Part shown: piece by piece, positions 18,633 to 27,234 of the stretch | How the letters are laid out: the number at the start of each line of letters is the position of its first letter | Numbering within the stretch: the stretch's first letter is position 1 | NCBI GenBank assembly: GCA_905182855.1 | Contig: CAJJDA010000002.1 | Coordinates: 1 to 64,000, forward strand | Length of the DNA stretch: 64,000 nt | Source: a gamma proteobacterium HTCC2207 | GTDB lineage: Bacteria > Pseudomonadota > Gammaproteobacteria > Pseudomonadales > Porticoccaceae | Direction: 5' to 3' | Made by a program: the position numbers and the translations under genes | The notes under the pieces: generated by a model | Seen by the model: only the letters and a program-made list of their open reading frames with translations | What the model was told of the DNA's origin: nothing | The model's database searches: none

Positions 18633-20078
18633 TTGACTGAAAATAACTCTGAATCTGCAATACTAGATACCAAGCCTATAAGTTCTGCTGACCAGCCGTC
18701 GTCCTCTAACGGGCGTGGCGCAAAGGCCTGGGATATCGCTCAATTTAAAGTGGAACCTCAAGCGGGCAAAGTCAGATTTCATGACTTCGATTTGCCGCTG
18801 CAGCTCATGCGTGGAATCCAAGATACGGGCTTTGAGTACTGTACACCTATTCAGGGAGCGTCGTTGCCGCACACCCTCAACGGCCATGATATTGTTGGCA
18901 AGGCGCAGACGGGCACAGGTAAAACAGCCGCGTTCCTAATCAATATCATTACTGATCTGATTCAACATCCTGTTGGCGGTGACCGCTTTATGGGCGAGGC
19001 TAGATCGTTGATTTTGGCGCCCACTCGTGAACTGGCGATGCAGATAGCAGATGACGCCACTCAGTTGTTAAAGCACACCGACCTCAAAGTGCACTGTTTG
19101 GTGGGGGGTATGGATTACGGAAAGCAGCTTCAGAGAATTCAAAAACATCATTGCGATATCCTCGTTGGCACTCCGGGCCGGTTATTGGATTTTGCCAACA
19201 ACCGAGACCTCTATCTGGATCAGGTAGAGGTTCTGGTGATTGATGAAGCTGATCGCATGTTGGATATGGGCTTTATTCCCCAGGTACGCCGCTTAGTTAA
19301 TTTGACGCCGAAACGGGAAGACCGCCAAACGCTATTGTTCTCGGCGACGTTCACGCCTGAAGTGTTGCGACTGTCGTCCACCTGGACAGATAAACCCGTC
19401 ACGGTGGAAATAGGTGCAGAGCGCGTTGCCACCGACACAGTGGATCAAAAAGTGTATATCACTACCTCCAGGGAGAAATTCGCGCTGCTGCACAACATCT
19501 TGGTCAGTGATGACGTCGACAGCGTGATGGTTTTTGCCAATCGCAGAGATATCTGCCGAACCCTGCAAGAGAAGCTGAATAAACGAGGGTTTAAAGCAGG
19601 CCTACTGTCGGGCGATGTTCCCCAAACACGTCGTATGAAAACTCTTGAATCCTTCAAGAGTGGCGCCGTTAAAATTATGGTTGCTACCGATGTCGCCGGC
19701 CGCGGCATTCATGTTGACGGCGTCAGTCATGTGATCAATTACACCTTGCCGGAAGAGCCTGAGGACTATGTCCATCGAATTGGCCGTACCGGCCGAGCAG
19801 GAAAAACAGGAACCTCTATTAGCTTTGCCTGCGAAGATGATGCGTTTCTACTTGAGCCGATCGAGAAACTTTTGGATATGAAATTGGCCTGCACCATGCC
19901 AGAGGAAAAGCTGTTACAGGAAATTGCAGCTAAGCCAAAACCAAAGGCTAGCCCAAAGCCTGCGTCCGCACCTGTAAAACCGAAGCCAGAAAATATAGAC
20001 TCGCGCGAGCAAAAGGTGGCTGAAAAAATATCTAGTCAAGATAAGTCTGTCGACGAGCCCACCGCTAGAGAAGACTAG
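18633..20078 (+). CDS. rhlB: ATP-dependent RNA helicase RhlB-like (DEAD-box)
   Basis: A 481-residue DEAD-box helicase. Motifs in order: Q motif around YCTPIQGASLP, Walker A AQTGTGKT, PTRELAMQIA, the DEAD box in VIDEADRMLDMGF, SATFTP, then the second RecA domain with VATDVAGRGIHV and HRIGRTGRAG. An N-terminal extension of about 60 residues and a basic, Pro/Lys-rich C-terminal tail (KPKASPKPASAPVKPKP) flank the core, as in RhlB, which joins the RNA degradosome. The start is TTG; no in-frame ATG lies nearby. The stop shares the CTAG tetranucleotide with the convergent next gene. Confidence 0.88.
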   Translation: MTENNSESAILDTKPISSADQPSSSNGRGAKAWDIAQFKVEPQAGKVRFHDFDLPLQLMRGIQDTGFEYCTPIQGASLPHTLNGHDIVGKAQTGTGKTAAFLINIITDLIQHPVGGDRFMGEARSLILAPTRELAMQIADDATQLLKHTDLKVHCLVGGMDYGKQLQRIQKHHCDILVGTPGRLLDFANNRDLYLDQVEVLVIDEADRMLDMGFIPQVRRLVNLTPKREDRQTLLFSATFTPEVLRLSSTWTDKPVTVEIGAERVATDTVDQKVYITTSREKFALLHNILVSDDVDSVMVFANRRDICRTLQEKLNKRGFKAGLLSGDVPQTRRMKTLESFKSGAVKIMVATDVAGRGIHVDGVSHVINYTLPEEPEDYVHRIGRTGRAGKTGTSISFACEDDAFLLEPIEKLLDMKLACTMPEEKLLQEIAAKPKPKASPKPASAPVKPKPENIDSREQKVAEKISSQDKSVDEPTARED

Positions 20079-20848
20079 CTGCTGGGTTCTAAGCTGTAGC
20101 GCCTGCACCAAAGTAGTGTGCCCCCAATCACCGTGGCTGGCAGTAAGATCAGGTTGAGTAGGGGTATTGCAGACGCTGCTAATGCCGACAACCCGAATCC
20201 CATGGTTTGTAATTTCTGATCGCCTGCACGTCCCCGCAGCTGTGTAAAGCTTACCTGTTGAGCATCTGCTGGATAGTCTAAATATTGTAGAGACAGTGAC
20301 CAGCCCGCCCAGCTTCCCATAATGATTGGTGCTGCAAAATTTAACAGTGGGATAAAGCTAATCAGAAAGCAAAGCAGGCCAATACCTAGTGTGCGCGGCA
20401 CAAGATAGGCCATTAACTGCAATTGGCGCACAAAGCTAGACCAGGCAATACTCATCAGCGATGGGCTCGACTGCGCCGTTTGGCCATGGTTATCTAGGGT
20501 CATCAATATCACTTTTTCGGCAATCAGACCATAAAAGGGTGAGCCGATTAGATTGGCGACAATGGTGAAGGTAAAGGCATAGATCATCAGGGCCAGTGAC
20601 GTAAACATTAACCAGATAACCCAAGCCAGCCAGTGAAGCCAGTCGGGCACTGAACTAAGCATATTATCTAGCCAATCTCCCAGCCACTGCGCAGCGAAAC
20701 CGGTTGCTGACGCAAAAAGCAGTAAGTTGATCAGCAAAGGTATCAGTACCAACCAGCGAATCTGTGGATGCCAGAGAAGCTTCAAGCCCTCAATTATTAG
20801 AGCGGGACCTGAGGCTGTGGCGGATAGGATTGAAGATTGTCTGGGCAT
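20075..20848 (-). CDS. cysZ: CysZ/EI24-family membrane protein (sulfate uptake)
   Basis: A 257-residue inner-membrane protein of the EI24 family. GPALIIEGLKLLWHPQIRWLVLIPLLINLLLF at the N-terminus and PRTLGIGLLCFLISFIPLLNF at about residue 165 match CysZ, which imports sulfate for cysteine synthesis. Around six hydrophobic segments are visible. It is a single convergent gene whose stop overlaps that of rhlB. Two serine acetyltransferase genes for the same pathway occur 20 kb away in this window. Confidence 0.82.
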   Translation of the reverse strand: MPRQSSILSATASGPALIIEGLKLLWHPQIRWLVLIPLLINLLLFASATGFAAQWLGDWLDNMLSSVPDWLHWLAWVIWLMFTSLALMIYAFTFTIVANLIGSPFYGLIAEKVILMTLDNHGQTAQSSPSLMSIAWSSFVRQLQLMAYLVPRTLGIGLLCFLISFIPLLNFAAPIIMGSWAGWSLSLQYLDYPADAQQVSFTQLRGRAGDQKLQTMGFGLSALAASAIPLLNLILLPATVIGGTLLWCRRYSLEPSS

Positions 20849-20938
20849 TAATTTTTAGTGCTTCCTGTGAGACTACTTTTAAAACCCTAAGAATAGCATC
20901 TATGCTTTTAGAACTAAGACTAATTTAAGGGCTAAATA

Positions 20939-21670
20939 ATGGGTAAGCTAATAAAAGTAACGTTGTCGTTGGTACTGGTGATTGCGGTCATAGTAATAAT
21001 GAATCTTGGCTCTGGTATCAAGGCCACTGTTGAGGCGCTGGGACCAAAGATCACTCAGTCAGATGTCAGTCTAGGCGCTGCCCAGATATCACTGATGTCT
21101 GGGCAGGGTGGTTTTAAGGGGTTGCATATCGGCAACCCTGAAGGCTTTAGCGCCGAGCCGGCCATGTCAATAGGTGAGATTAGTTTCGCTATGAATACAG
21201 CGTCCTTGGGCTCAGATGTCATTGTGATTGAGTCACTGCGGATTATGGCACCAGAAATCACGCTGGAATCTGGCCGTGGCGGCAGTAATCTAGATAAACT
21301 CCAAGAAAATATTCAGTCGTATATGGATGGTAGTGCCGAATCCTCTGGGGCTAAAAGTTCCGCGGATGCCAGCGTTATCATCAAAGACCTTTTGATTAAG
21401 GATGGCAAGCTTAGCTATAGGCTATCCGGCTCACCTACCCTAGATTTACCGCTGCCTGAGCTCCATCTGATGAATATTGGTGAGCCGGGTCAGGGGGTGT
21501 CAATAGCTCAGGCTAGTGCCAAAATTATCCATGCAATTTCCCTTAGCGCTACCAAGGAGGCATTTAAATTTGGATCCCCAAAAGATGTGGGATCTGCGCT
21601 GGAAGATCGGATCAAGGCTAAGAAGGATCGGCTGAAAGGGCTGTTTAAGGGTCTTAATGAGGACGGCTAG
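20939..21670 (+). CDS. AsmA-like/DUF748-type exported protein of unknown function
   Basis: A 243-residue protein not assigned to a named gene. It has an N-terminal signal or anchor helix (about residues 5-26), then a beta-rich segment with [20 protein letters not shown] and [19 protein letters not shown], the pattern of AsmA-like or DUF748 repeat domains that face the periplasm. A low-complexity Ser/Ala stretch (about 130-145) separates this from a second strand-rich part ending in a Lys-rich helix. It might assist envelope lipid or protein assembly; this is inference. It is convergent with smpB and shares its stop tetranucleotide CTAG. Confidence 0.65.
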   Translation: MGKLIKVTLSLVLVIAVIVIMNLGSGIKATVEALGPKITQSDVSLGAAQISLMSGQGGFKGLHIGNPEGFSAEPAMSIGEISFAMNTASLGSDVIVIESLRIMAPEITLESGRGGSNLDKLQENIQSYMDGSAESSGAKSSADASVIIKDLLIKDGKLSYRLSGSPTLDLPLPELHLMNIGEPGQGVSIAQASAKIIHAISLSATKEAFKFGSPKDVGSALEDRIKAKKDRLKGLFKGLNEDG

Positions 21671-22172
21671 CTGTGGCGCATAATGCGTTGTTTCTGGCGG
21701 TCCCAGTCACGCGCCTTGTCGTCAGAGCGTTTATCGTAGCTGGCCTTACCTTTAGCTAGCGCGATTTCGCACTTAATAAGGTGCCCCTTCCAGTACAGAG
21801 CCGTGCAGACGCAGGTGTGACCTTTTTGGTTTACCCCTTCCTCAAGCTTGCTCAGCTCACGGTGATTGAGGAGTAATTTTCTAGTGCGCCTGGCATCAGT
21901 GACATAATGAGTTGAGGCTGAGGGGAGCGGCGTGATGTTGGTGCCAATTAAAAAGGCTTCGCCGTTTTTAATGAAGACATATGTATCAGTGAGGTTGACC
22001 TTGCTTGCGCGAAGGCTCTTCACTTCCCAACCCAGAAGGGACAGGCCAGCTTCAAATTTTTCTTCAATAAAATAGTCGTGCTTGACCTTGCGGTTAAGGG
22101 CGATGGTCGTGGACTGCTGCTTGGGGTTTTCTCAGTCGCGAAGCCGGTGGCGTTGGCGGTGGAGATTGTCAT
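21667..22172 (-). pseudogene. smpB: smpB, trans-translation protein, broken by one missing base near the N-terminus
   Basis: SmpB binds tmRNA and brings it to stalled ribosomes. The track shows only a 118-residue ORF from MKSLRAS, but the frame is open upstream and encodes the expected [20 protein letters not shown] before it. No start codon exists in that frame before a TGA. An ATG at 22172 in another frame reads [15 protein letters not shown] and then needs one extra base in the run GAGAAAACCCCAAG to join the SmpB frame. With that base the product is about 168 residues, normal for SmpB. The gene is almost universal, so a sequencing error is the simplest explanation; true loss or -1 frameshifting are alternatives. 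Confidence 0.85.
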
Positions 22173-22254
22173 GGAATATTACCACTGCCAATTAGATACT
22201 GTATTCGCGCTGCGATATGGTTACACTTTGTACTAAAAAATTTGGGGATGAATT

Positions 22255-23628
22255 GTGGCAATACAACAAAAAGGAATGCACGGTACCTGGGATAGACGAT
22301 GGACCTTTATTATGGCGGCGACCGGATCAGCTGTAGGTTTGGGCAATATATGGAAGTTTCCTTATGTGGCGGGCAGTAATGGGGGTGGTGCCTTTGTACT
22401 GGTCTATCTGGTCTGTATCTTACTGATCGGCGTACCAGTGATGATGGCTGAGGTGCTGATTGGCCGCAGGGGTCGTCAAAGCCCGATTAACTCAGTGCGC
22501 GATGTGGTGCTTGAAAGTGGTGCTGATTCCCGTTGGCGCCATGTTGGCTGGGTAGGTGTTTCCGCGGGAATGCTGATTCTCTCTTTTTATGCCGTAATTG
22601 CAGGATGGGCGCTGTCCTATATTTTTGCAATGGCCTCTGGTGAGTTGGCCGGCGTTAATGGTGATTCAGCCGCTGCGGTATTTGCGGGGCTGTTGGCAGA
22701 CCCTGTCAGATTAATTTTTTGGCAATCGCTATTTATGCTGCTTTGTGTGTTGGTGGTCGTTGGCGGTGTCAAAAAAGGACTGGGTGTTGCGGTAGAAATT
22801 TTGATGCCGCTGTTGTTTTTCATGCTGCTGCTGCTCCTAGGGTTGAGCTATTTTCAGGGCAATTTTGCGGCGGCGTGGCATTTTCTATTTAGTTTTAATA
22901 TTGAGCTGCTGACATGGCGGGGAGTACTTGAGGCGATGGGTCAGGCCTTCTTTACGCTCAGTATAGGTATGGGTGCAATTATGGCCTACGGCGCCTACAT
23001 GCCACAGAAGGTAAATATAGGTAAGACTATTTTAATTGTGGCGTTCTTTGACAGCTTAGTGGCGATTGTTTCCGGATTGATCATCTTCTCGATTGTCTTC
23101 GGTACACAGGGTATTGAGCCCAGTGCCGGCCCCGGATTAATGTTTATTAGTCTTCCAGTGGCCTTCGCTAACATGTCTGGTGGATTACTGATTGGTTGCG
23201 CGTTCTTTGTGCTGGTATCAATCGCCGCCTGGAGTTCGGCTATCTCATTGCTCGAGCCCTGCGTGGCGTGGCTTATTGAGGCAAAAGATGTCGGTCGCAC
23301 GAATGCTAATCTACTGCTAGCCGGCTTTGCCTGGCTGCTGGGTATTGGCAGCGTCCTATCATTTAACGTCTGGTCTGACATCCAGCTGGCCGGCTTTACT
23401 TTCTTTGATTTTCTGGACTTTTTGACCACGAATATTATGCTGCCGCTGTCCGGGTTGCTGATTGCTTTGTTTGTGGGTTATGCGGTTAAGCCTGAATTTA
23501 TCAATTTGGAAATGGATGACATATCGCCTATCATGCTAAAGGTGTGGCGAGTGAGCCTAAGATATATTGCCCCGGTGGCTATTAGTGCCGTATTTGTCAT
23601 GGGTATTTATGATAAATTTTTCTCATAG
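22255..23628 (+). CDS. Sodium:neurotransmitter symporter family transporter (NSS/LeuT-like)
   Basis: A 457-residue Na+-coupled transporter with about eleven to twelve helices. The N-terminus WDRRWTFIMAATGSAVGLGNIWKFPY holds the unwound helix 1 region with the Na+ and substrate site typical of LeuT-fold NSS proteins, and GQAFFTLSIGMGAIMAYGAY matches helix 6. Such proteins import amino acids. The start is GTG. It is 2 bp before ratA, on the same strand, so co-transcription is likely although a functional link is not obvious. Confidence 0.9.
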   Translation: MAIQQKGMHGTWDRRWTFIMAATGSAVGLGNIWKFPYVAGSNGGGAFVLVYLVCILLIGVPVMMAEVLIGRRGRQSPINSVRDVVLESGADSRWRHVGWVGVSAGMLILSFYAVIAGWALSYIFAMASGELAGVNGDSAAAVFAGLLADPVRLIFWQSLFMLLCVLVVVGGVKKGLGVAVEILMPLLFFMLLLLLGLSYFQGNFAAAWHFLFSFNIELLTWRGVLEAMGQAFFTLSIGMGAIMAYGAYMPQKVNIGKTILIVAFFDSLVAIVSGLIIFSIVFGTQGIEPSAGPGLMFISLPVAFANMSGGLLIGCAFFVLVSIAAWSSAISLLEPCVAWLIEAKDVGRTNANLLLAGFAWLLGIGSVLSFNVWSDIQLAGFTFFDFLDFLTTNIMLPLSGLLIALFVGYAVKPEFINLEMDDISPIMLKVWRVSLRYIAPVAISAVFVMGIYDKFFS

Positions 23629-23636
23629 GATTGGTT

Positions 23637-24086
23637 TTGGCGACTATTAGACGTTCTGCACTAGTTATGCACTCAGATGAAGCTATGTTCTCTCTGGTGA
23701 ATGATGTTGCCAGCTACCCTCTGTTTATGGATGGCTGTCACGCCGTGGAGGTGTTTGAGCATACTGATCAGACGATGTTGGCGCGCCTAGACCTCAAGAA
23801 GGCCGGCGTGCAGATCAGTTTAATGACCAGAAACAATTTGACGGCGCCGTCGAAGATTGAAATGACCTTAGAAGATGGGCCATTTAAAACATTTCTCGGA
23901 GTTTGGACATTTAAGGCCTTAACCGATACTGCTTGCAAGGTATCGCTGGATTTAGACTTTGAATTTAAAAGTAGAGGATTAGGCTTGGCCGCCTCTAATC
24001 TGTTTTCTGGAGTCGCTAATAAGCTTGTCGACTCCCTATGTACCCGCGCCGATAAGGTGCTTTTGGAGCCAGTGAATGACCGATGA
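23637..24086 (+). CDS. ratA: RatA/Coq10-like START-domain protein
   Basis: A 149-residue SRPBCC-fold protein of the RatA (Coq10/YfjG) family. IRRSALVMHSDEAMFSLVNDVASYPLFMDGC is the conserved N-terminus. The family binds hydrophobic ligands; RatA of E. coli has been described as a ribosome-association toxin while Coq10 proteins bind quinone. TTG 23637 is preferred to TTG 23631 because the TAGGA site then lies six bases away and the protein begins MATIRRSA. It overlaps ratB by 11 bp, the standard pair; smpB lies nearby as in other gammaproteobacteria. Confidence 0.88.
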   Translation: MATIRRSALVMHSDEAMFSLVNDVASYPLFMDGCHAVEVFEHTDQTMLARLDLKKAGVQISLMTRNNLTAPSKIEMTLEDGPFKTFLGVWTFKALTDTACKVSLDLDFEFKSRGLGLAASNLFSGVANKLVDSLCTRADKVLLEPVNDR

Positions 24087-24411
24087 TAAGATGATTACCG
24101 TAGAGGTAGCCTATGCGCTGCCGGAAAAGCAGTCCCTAATACAGTTTTCTGTGCCTGAAGGCACTACCGCGCTTGCAGCTGTTGAAAAATCAGGGGTTTT
24201 AGTCTCTTATCCGGAGATCGATACAAATACCGACAAGATGGGACTTTTTTCTCAGGTGTTCGGCACAAAAGGGCTTAATGAGCCCGCGACCTATCTGCTC
24301 CAAGACCGCGATCGAGTTGAAATTTACCGGCCATTAATTGCTGATCCAAAAGAGGTTAGGCGCCGCCGTGCAGATGAGGCCAAAGCGAAAAAACAATTGG
24401 CCGAAGCCTAG
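24076..24411 (+). CDS. ratB: RnfH-family ubiquitin-like protein (RatB)
   Basis: A 111-residue small protein with beta-grasp (ubiquitin-like) fold. ITVEVAYALPEKQSLIQFSVPEGTTA and the end RVEIYRPLIADPKEVRRRRADEA match the RnfH/RatB family exactly in order; the C-terminal Arg/Lys-rich tail is usual. Its role is not established; it is always paired with ratA. It overlaps ratA by 11 bp and faces the bamE gene. Confidence 0.9.
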   Translation: MTDDKMITVEVAYALPEKQSLIQFSVPEGTTALAAVEKSGVLVSYPEIDTNTDKMGLFSQVFGTKGLNEPATYLLQDRDRVEIYRPLIADPKEVRRRRADEAKAKKQLAEA

Positions 24412-24427
24412 CGCTTGGGCGTAGGGC

Positions 24428-24790
24428 TTAATCGGAATCGTTTTCTTCTGATGCCGCTGAGCTGGGCAGGTAATCGCCAGTCATGCGTTCCAGATTGCCC
24501 TCTGCATCAAAATAAATAGTCATGCGCTCCTCAGTCTTTGCACCGTCGCGGGCGGTTTGGCTGTAGTAGTAATCCCAGCGTTTTCGATCGAACGTATCGG
24601 CAATCATGGGTGTCCCCAAGACAAACTGAACCTGAGACTGCGTCATGCCAGGGCGCAGCTTATCAATCATCTCTTGATCGAGGATGTTGCCCTGTTGAAT
24701 GGTAACTTTGCGGACGCTGGGGAATTCCACCCAGCTGCAGCCGCTGGTAAAGAGAGTCAAACTAATCAGTAACAAGAGAACATTTCGCAT
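24428..24790 (-). CDS. bamE: Outer membrane protein assembly factor BamE
   Basis: A 120-residue lipoprotein (SmpA/OmlA) of the BAM complex. The true start is ATG 24790, giving MRNVLLLLISLTLFTSGC with a lipobox Cys at 18; the 268-residue ORF in the track is only an open extension that runs across fur on the other strand. IDKLRPGMTQSQVQFVLGTPMI is the family signature. A polar Ser/Glu/Asp tail ends the protein. It is divergent from fur, 69 bp apart, the same arrangement as in Pseudomonas. Confidence 0.93.
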   Translation of the reverse strand: MRNVLLLLISLTLFTSGCSWVEFPSVRKVTIQQGNILDQEMIDKLRPGMTQSQVQFVLGTPMIADTFDRKRWDYYYSQTARDGAKTEERMTIYFDAEGNLERMTGDYLPSSAASEENDSD

Positions 24791-24859
24791 TGATGGCTTC
24801 CAGTTAGTTGCGCGAACGGGGATAATACAGATATCGGAGTCTATAGAGAAGAGGTATAC

Positions 24860-25267
24860 ATGCCTGTAGAAGATCAGGAACTGAAAAAAGCGGGTCTCAA
24901 GGTTACATTGCCCAGAGTCAAGATTCTTCAAATTCTTGAAAATGTGGTGGATAGGCACATGACGGCTGAGGATATTTATCAGGCGCTGCGTGACGCTGAG
25001 GAAGATGTCGGTATCGCGACGGTCTATCGGGTGCTGACACAATTCGAGGCGGCCGGGCTGATTGAGCGTCATAACTTTGATAATGGGCCAGCTGTTTATG
25101 AGCTTGATCGTGGCGAGCATCATGATCATATGGTCTGTACTGAGACGGGTAAAGTCATTGAATTCCACGATGCGGACATTGAAAAGATTCAAGAGCGAAT
25201 CGCCAAACAAAATGGCTATGACCTCGTCGGCCATAGTTTGGTTCTGTACGTCAAGCCTAAAAGCTAA
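24860..25267 (+). CDS. fur: Ferric uptake regulator Fur
   Basis: A 135-residue iron-responsive repressor. The winged helix occupies about residues 8-80 (LPRVKILQILE, MTAEDIYQALR, VGIATVYRVLTQFEAAGLI), followed by the metal-binding EHHDHMVCTETGKVIEFHD at about 88-106. Metal-site histidines are kept, but the second Cys of the CxxC pair of E. coli Fur is a Thr here, as in Pseudomonas-type Fur that lacks that structural zinc site. It is divergent from bamE; the short gap between them probably contains both promoters. Confidence 0.95.
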   Translation: MPVEDQELKKAGLKVTLPRVKILQILENVVDRHMTAEDIYQALRDAEEDVGIATVYRVLTQFEAAGLIERHNFDNGPAVYELDRGEHHDHMVCTETGKVIEFHDADIEKIQERIAKQNGYDLVGHSLVLYVKPKS

Positions 25268-25307
25268 AAACAGTTAACAAGTCTCCTCACAGTGAACGGC
25301 GCAAAAC

Positions 25308-26687
25308 ATGACTCTAAAGCAGATCGAAGGATTCCTTAATGCCTGGGCTGACCTTATGTGGAGTACGCCTCTGGTGGTGCTGCTGGTCGGTGGCGGTTTG
25401 TTTTTCATGGTTTATTCGCGCTTTCAGCCCTATCGCTATTTTGGTCACGGCGTCGATCTGCTGCGCGGCAAGTACAGCGATCCTGACGACCCGGGCTATA
25501 TTCCCCATTCTCAGGCTCTGGCCACAGCACTATCAGGTACCATTGGCCTTGGCAACATTGCCGGTGTTGCTATCGCCATTAGTATCGGTGGACCCGGTGC
25601 GGTCTTTTGGATGTGGGTCACCGCGATTGTTGGGGTGGCAACCAAGTTTTATACCGCATCCCTGGCGGTGATGTATCGAACGCAAGATGCTGACGGCAAG
25701 CTTCATGCGGGTCCTATGCATGTCATCATGGAGGGTATGGGTAAGCGCTGGTATCCGCTGGCGGCCCTTTTTGCCGCGGCCTGTCTGATTGGTGCGCTGC
25801 CGCTTTTCCAGGCTAATCAGTTTATTCAGTTACTCAGAGAGGTCGTAGCAATTCCTGCGGGCTGGGCGAGTCAGGAGCAGCATTTCACCTTTGATCTGGT
25901 CGCTAGCTCAATAGTGGCGATACTAGTGGGGGTGGTTGTGGCCGGTCGTATTGAGCGTATTGGACAGCTGACCGTGCGCCTAGTGCCAACCATGGTGGTT
26001 ATGTACTTAATGATGACTGCTACTGTTCTTTATACCTACGCCGCCGACATTCCTATGACACTTTGGTTGATCGTCACGGATGCCTTTACCGGTCAGGCTG
26101 CCGCTGGAGGTTCGATTGGAGCAGTTATTTTAATCGGGGTACGCCGCGGGGCTTTCTCTAATGAAGCGGGCATTGGTACGGAATCTATGGCCCATGGCAC
26201 GGCTAAAACTGCACAGCCTATTCGAGAAGGTACAGTAGCGATGATTGGGCCTGTGGTTGATACTCTGATTGTCTGCACCTGCACGGCACTAATCATTTTA
26301 CTGACAGGGGTATGGCAGACCGATGCCGGATATGAGGGGGTTACTATGACCGCTCGTGCGATCGAGCAGGTGTTTCCCACAACGGGCATCTACCTGTTGT
26401 TGCTCATGGTGGGTATGTTAAGTTTTAGTACGATGGTCACAATGTGGTTTTACGGCGTCAAGTGTATGGGTTTCTTATTTGGTGTGGAGCGCCAGTATTA
26501 TTATTCGCCGATCTATCTTGCCCTGCTAGTTGTAGGTGCGGTGGTGTCGATGGATGTAGTCAATGGGCTCATTCTGGCGTCTTATGCCACGATGGCTATT
26601 CCAACAATGATCTCTGCTCTATACCTGTCGCCCAAGGTCAATGAGGCCGCTAAGGCCTATTTTGCAACACTCAATAGCAAGAATTAG
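25308..26687 (+). CDS. Sodium:alanine symporter (AGCS family)
   Basis: A 459-residue AGCS transporter importing alanine or glycine with Na+. The signature SGTIGLGNIAGVAIAISIGGPGAVFWMW at about residues 70-98 and RRGAFSNEAGIGTESMAHGTAKT at about 280 are characteristic, with about ten to eleven helices. It is 40 bp after fur on the same strand. It shares the same family with the truncated gene at the end of the window but is clearly divergent from it. Confidence 0.93.
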   Translation: MTLKQIEGFLNAWADLMWSTPLVVLLVGGGLFFMVYSRFQPYRYFGHGVDLLRGKYSDPDDPGYIPHSQALATALSGTIGLGNIAGVAIAISIGGPGAVFWMWVTAIVGVATKFYTASLAVMYRTQDADGKLHAGPMHVIMEGMGKRWYPLAALFAAACLIGALPLFQANQFIQLLREVVAIPAGWASQEQHFTFDLVASSIVAILVGVVVAGRIERIGQLTVRLVPTMVVMYLMMTATVLYTYAADIPMTLWLIVTDAFTGQAAAGGSIGAVILIGVRRGAFSNEAGIGTESMAHGTAKTAQPIREGTVAMIGPVVDTLIVCTCTALIILLTGVWQTDAGYEGVTMTARAIEQVFPTTGIYLLLLMVGMLSFSTMVTMWFYGVKCMGFLFGVERQYYYSPIYLALLVVGAVVSMDVVNGLILASYATMAIPTMISALYLSPKVNEAAKAYFATLNSKN

Positions 26688-26723
26688 GCCGCTACAGATG
26701 CCGACTGAATTTGTTGGCACAGG

Positions 26724-27209
26724 TTATAACAGTTTCTCAATATGCGCTGCGATAGCCGCAGGCTTCTGAATGCTCGCAAAGCGATCCACTACCTGCCCGT
26801 CGCGATCGACTAAGAATTTGGTGAAATTCCACTTAATACTGTCGGTGATTAGGCCGCCCGCCTGCTGGGTTAAATAGCTATAGAGCGGATGTCGTTCAGC
26901 GCCATTAACATCAATTTTACCCATTACAGGGAAGCTTAAGCCGTAGTTGATCTGGCAAAATTCCTGCACCTCAGCATTGCTACCGGGTTCCTGCTTACCA
27001 AATTGATTGCAGGGCAAGGCTATAACCACTAGGCCGCGTTCGTGATATGTATCATGCAGCTCTTGAAGACCCTCATACTGCGGAGTAAAACCGCATTTGC
27101 TGGCGGTGTTAACAATGAGTAGCACCTTGCCCCGGTAGTCCTGCAGTGCTTTTTCATCGCCCGTACTTGTGGCGATCGTAAAATCATAGACGGAATGAGC
27201 TTTAGTCAT
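26724..27209 (-). CDS. Glutathione peroxidase family protein
   Basis: A 161-residue thioredoxin-fold peroxidase that reduces hydroperoxides. The active-site stretch VNTASKCGFTPQYEGLQELH contains the peroxidatic Cys at about 38, Gln is in LPCNQFGKQEPGS at about 72-84, and WNFTKFLVDRDG provides the Trp and Asn of the catalytic tetrad. It is the Cys form, probably thioredoxin-dependent. It lies just upstream of panB in the opposite part of the strand, with a 25 bp gap, and is convergent with the AGCS gene. Confidence 0.93.
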   Translation of the reverse strand: MTKAHSVYDFTIATSTGDEKALQDYRGKVLLIVNTASKCGFTPQYEGLQELHDTYHERGLVVIALPCNQFGKQEPGSNAEVQEFCQINYGLSFPVMGKIDVNGAERHPLYSYLTQQAGGLITDSIKWNFTKFLVDRDGQVVDRFASIQKPAAIAAHIEKLL

Positions 27210-27234
27210 AGTATTTCTTGTTCTCTTAAGTGAA

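Noticed and set aside
24791-25234. N-terminal half of the 268-residue ORF that contains bamE
   Set aside because: It lies across fur on the other strand; the lipoprotein signal and family start at ATG 24790.
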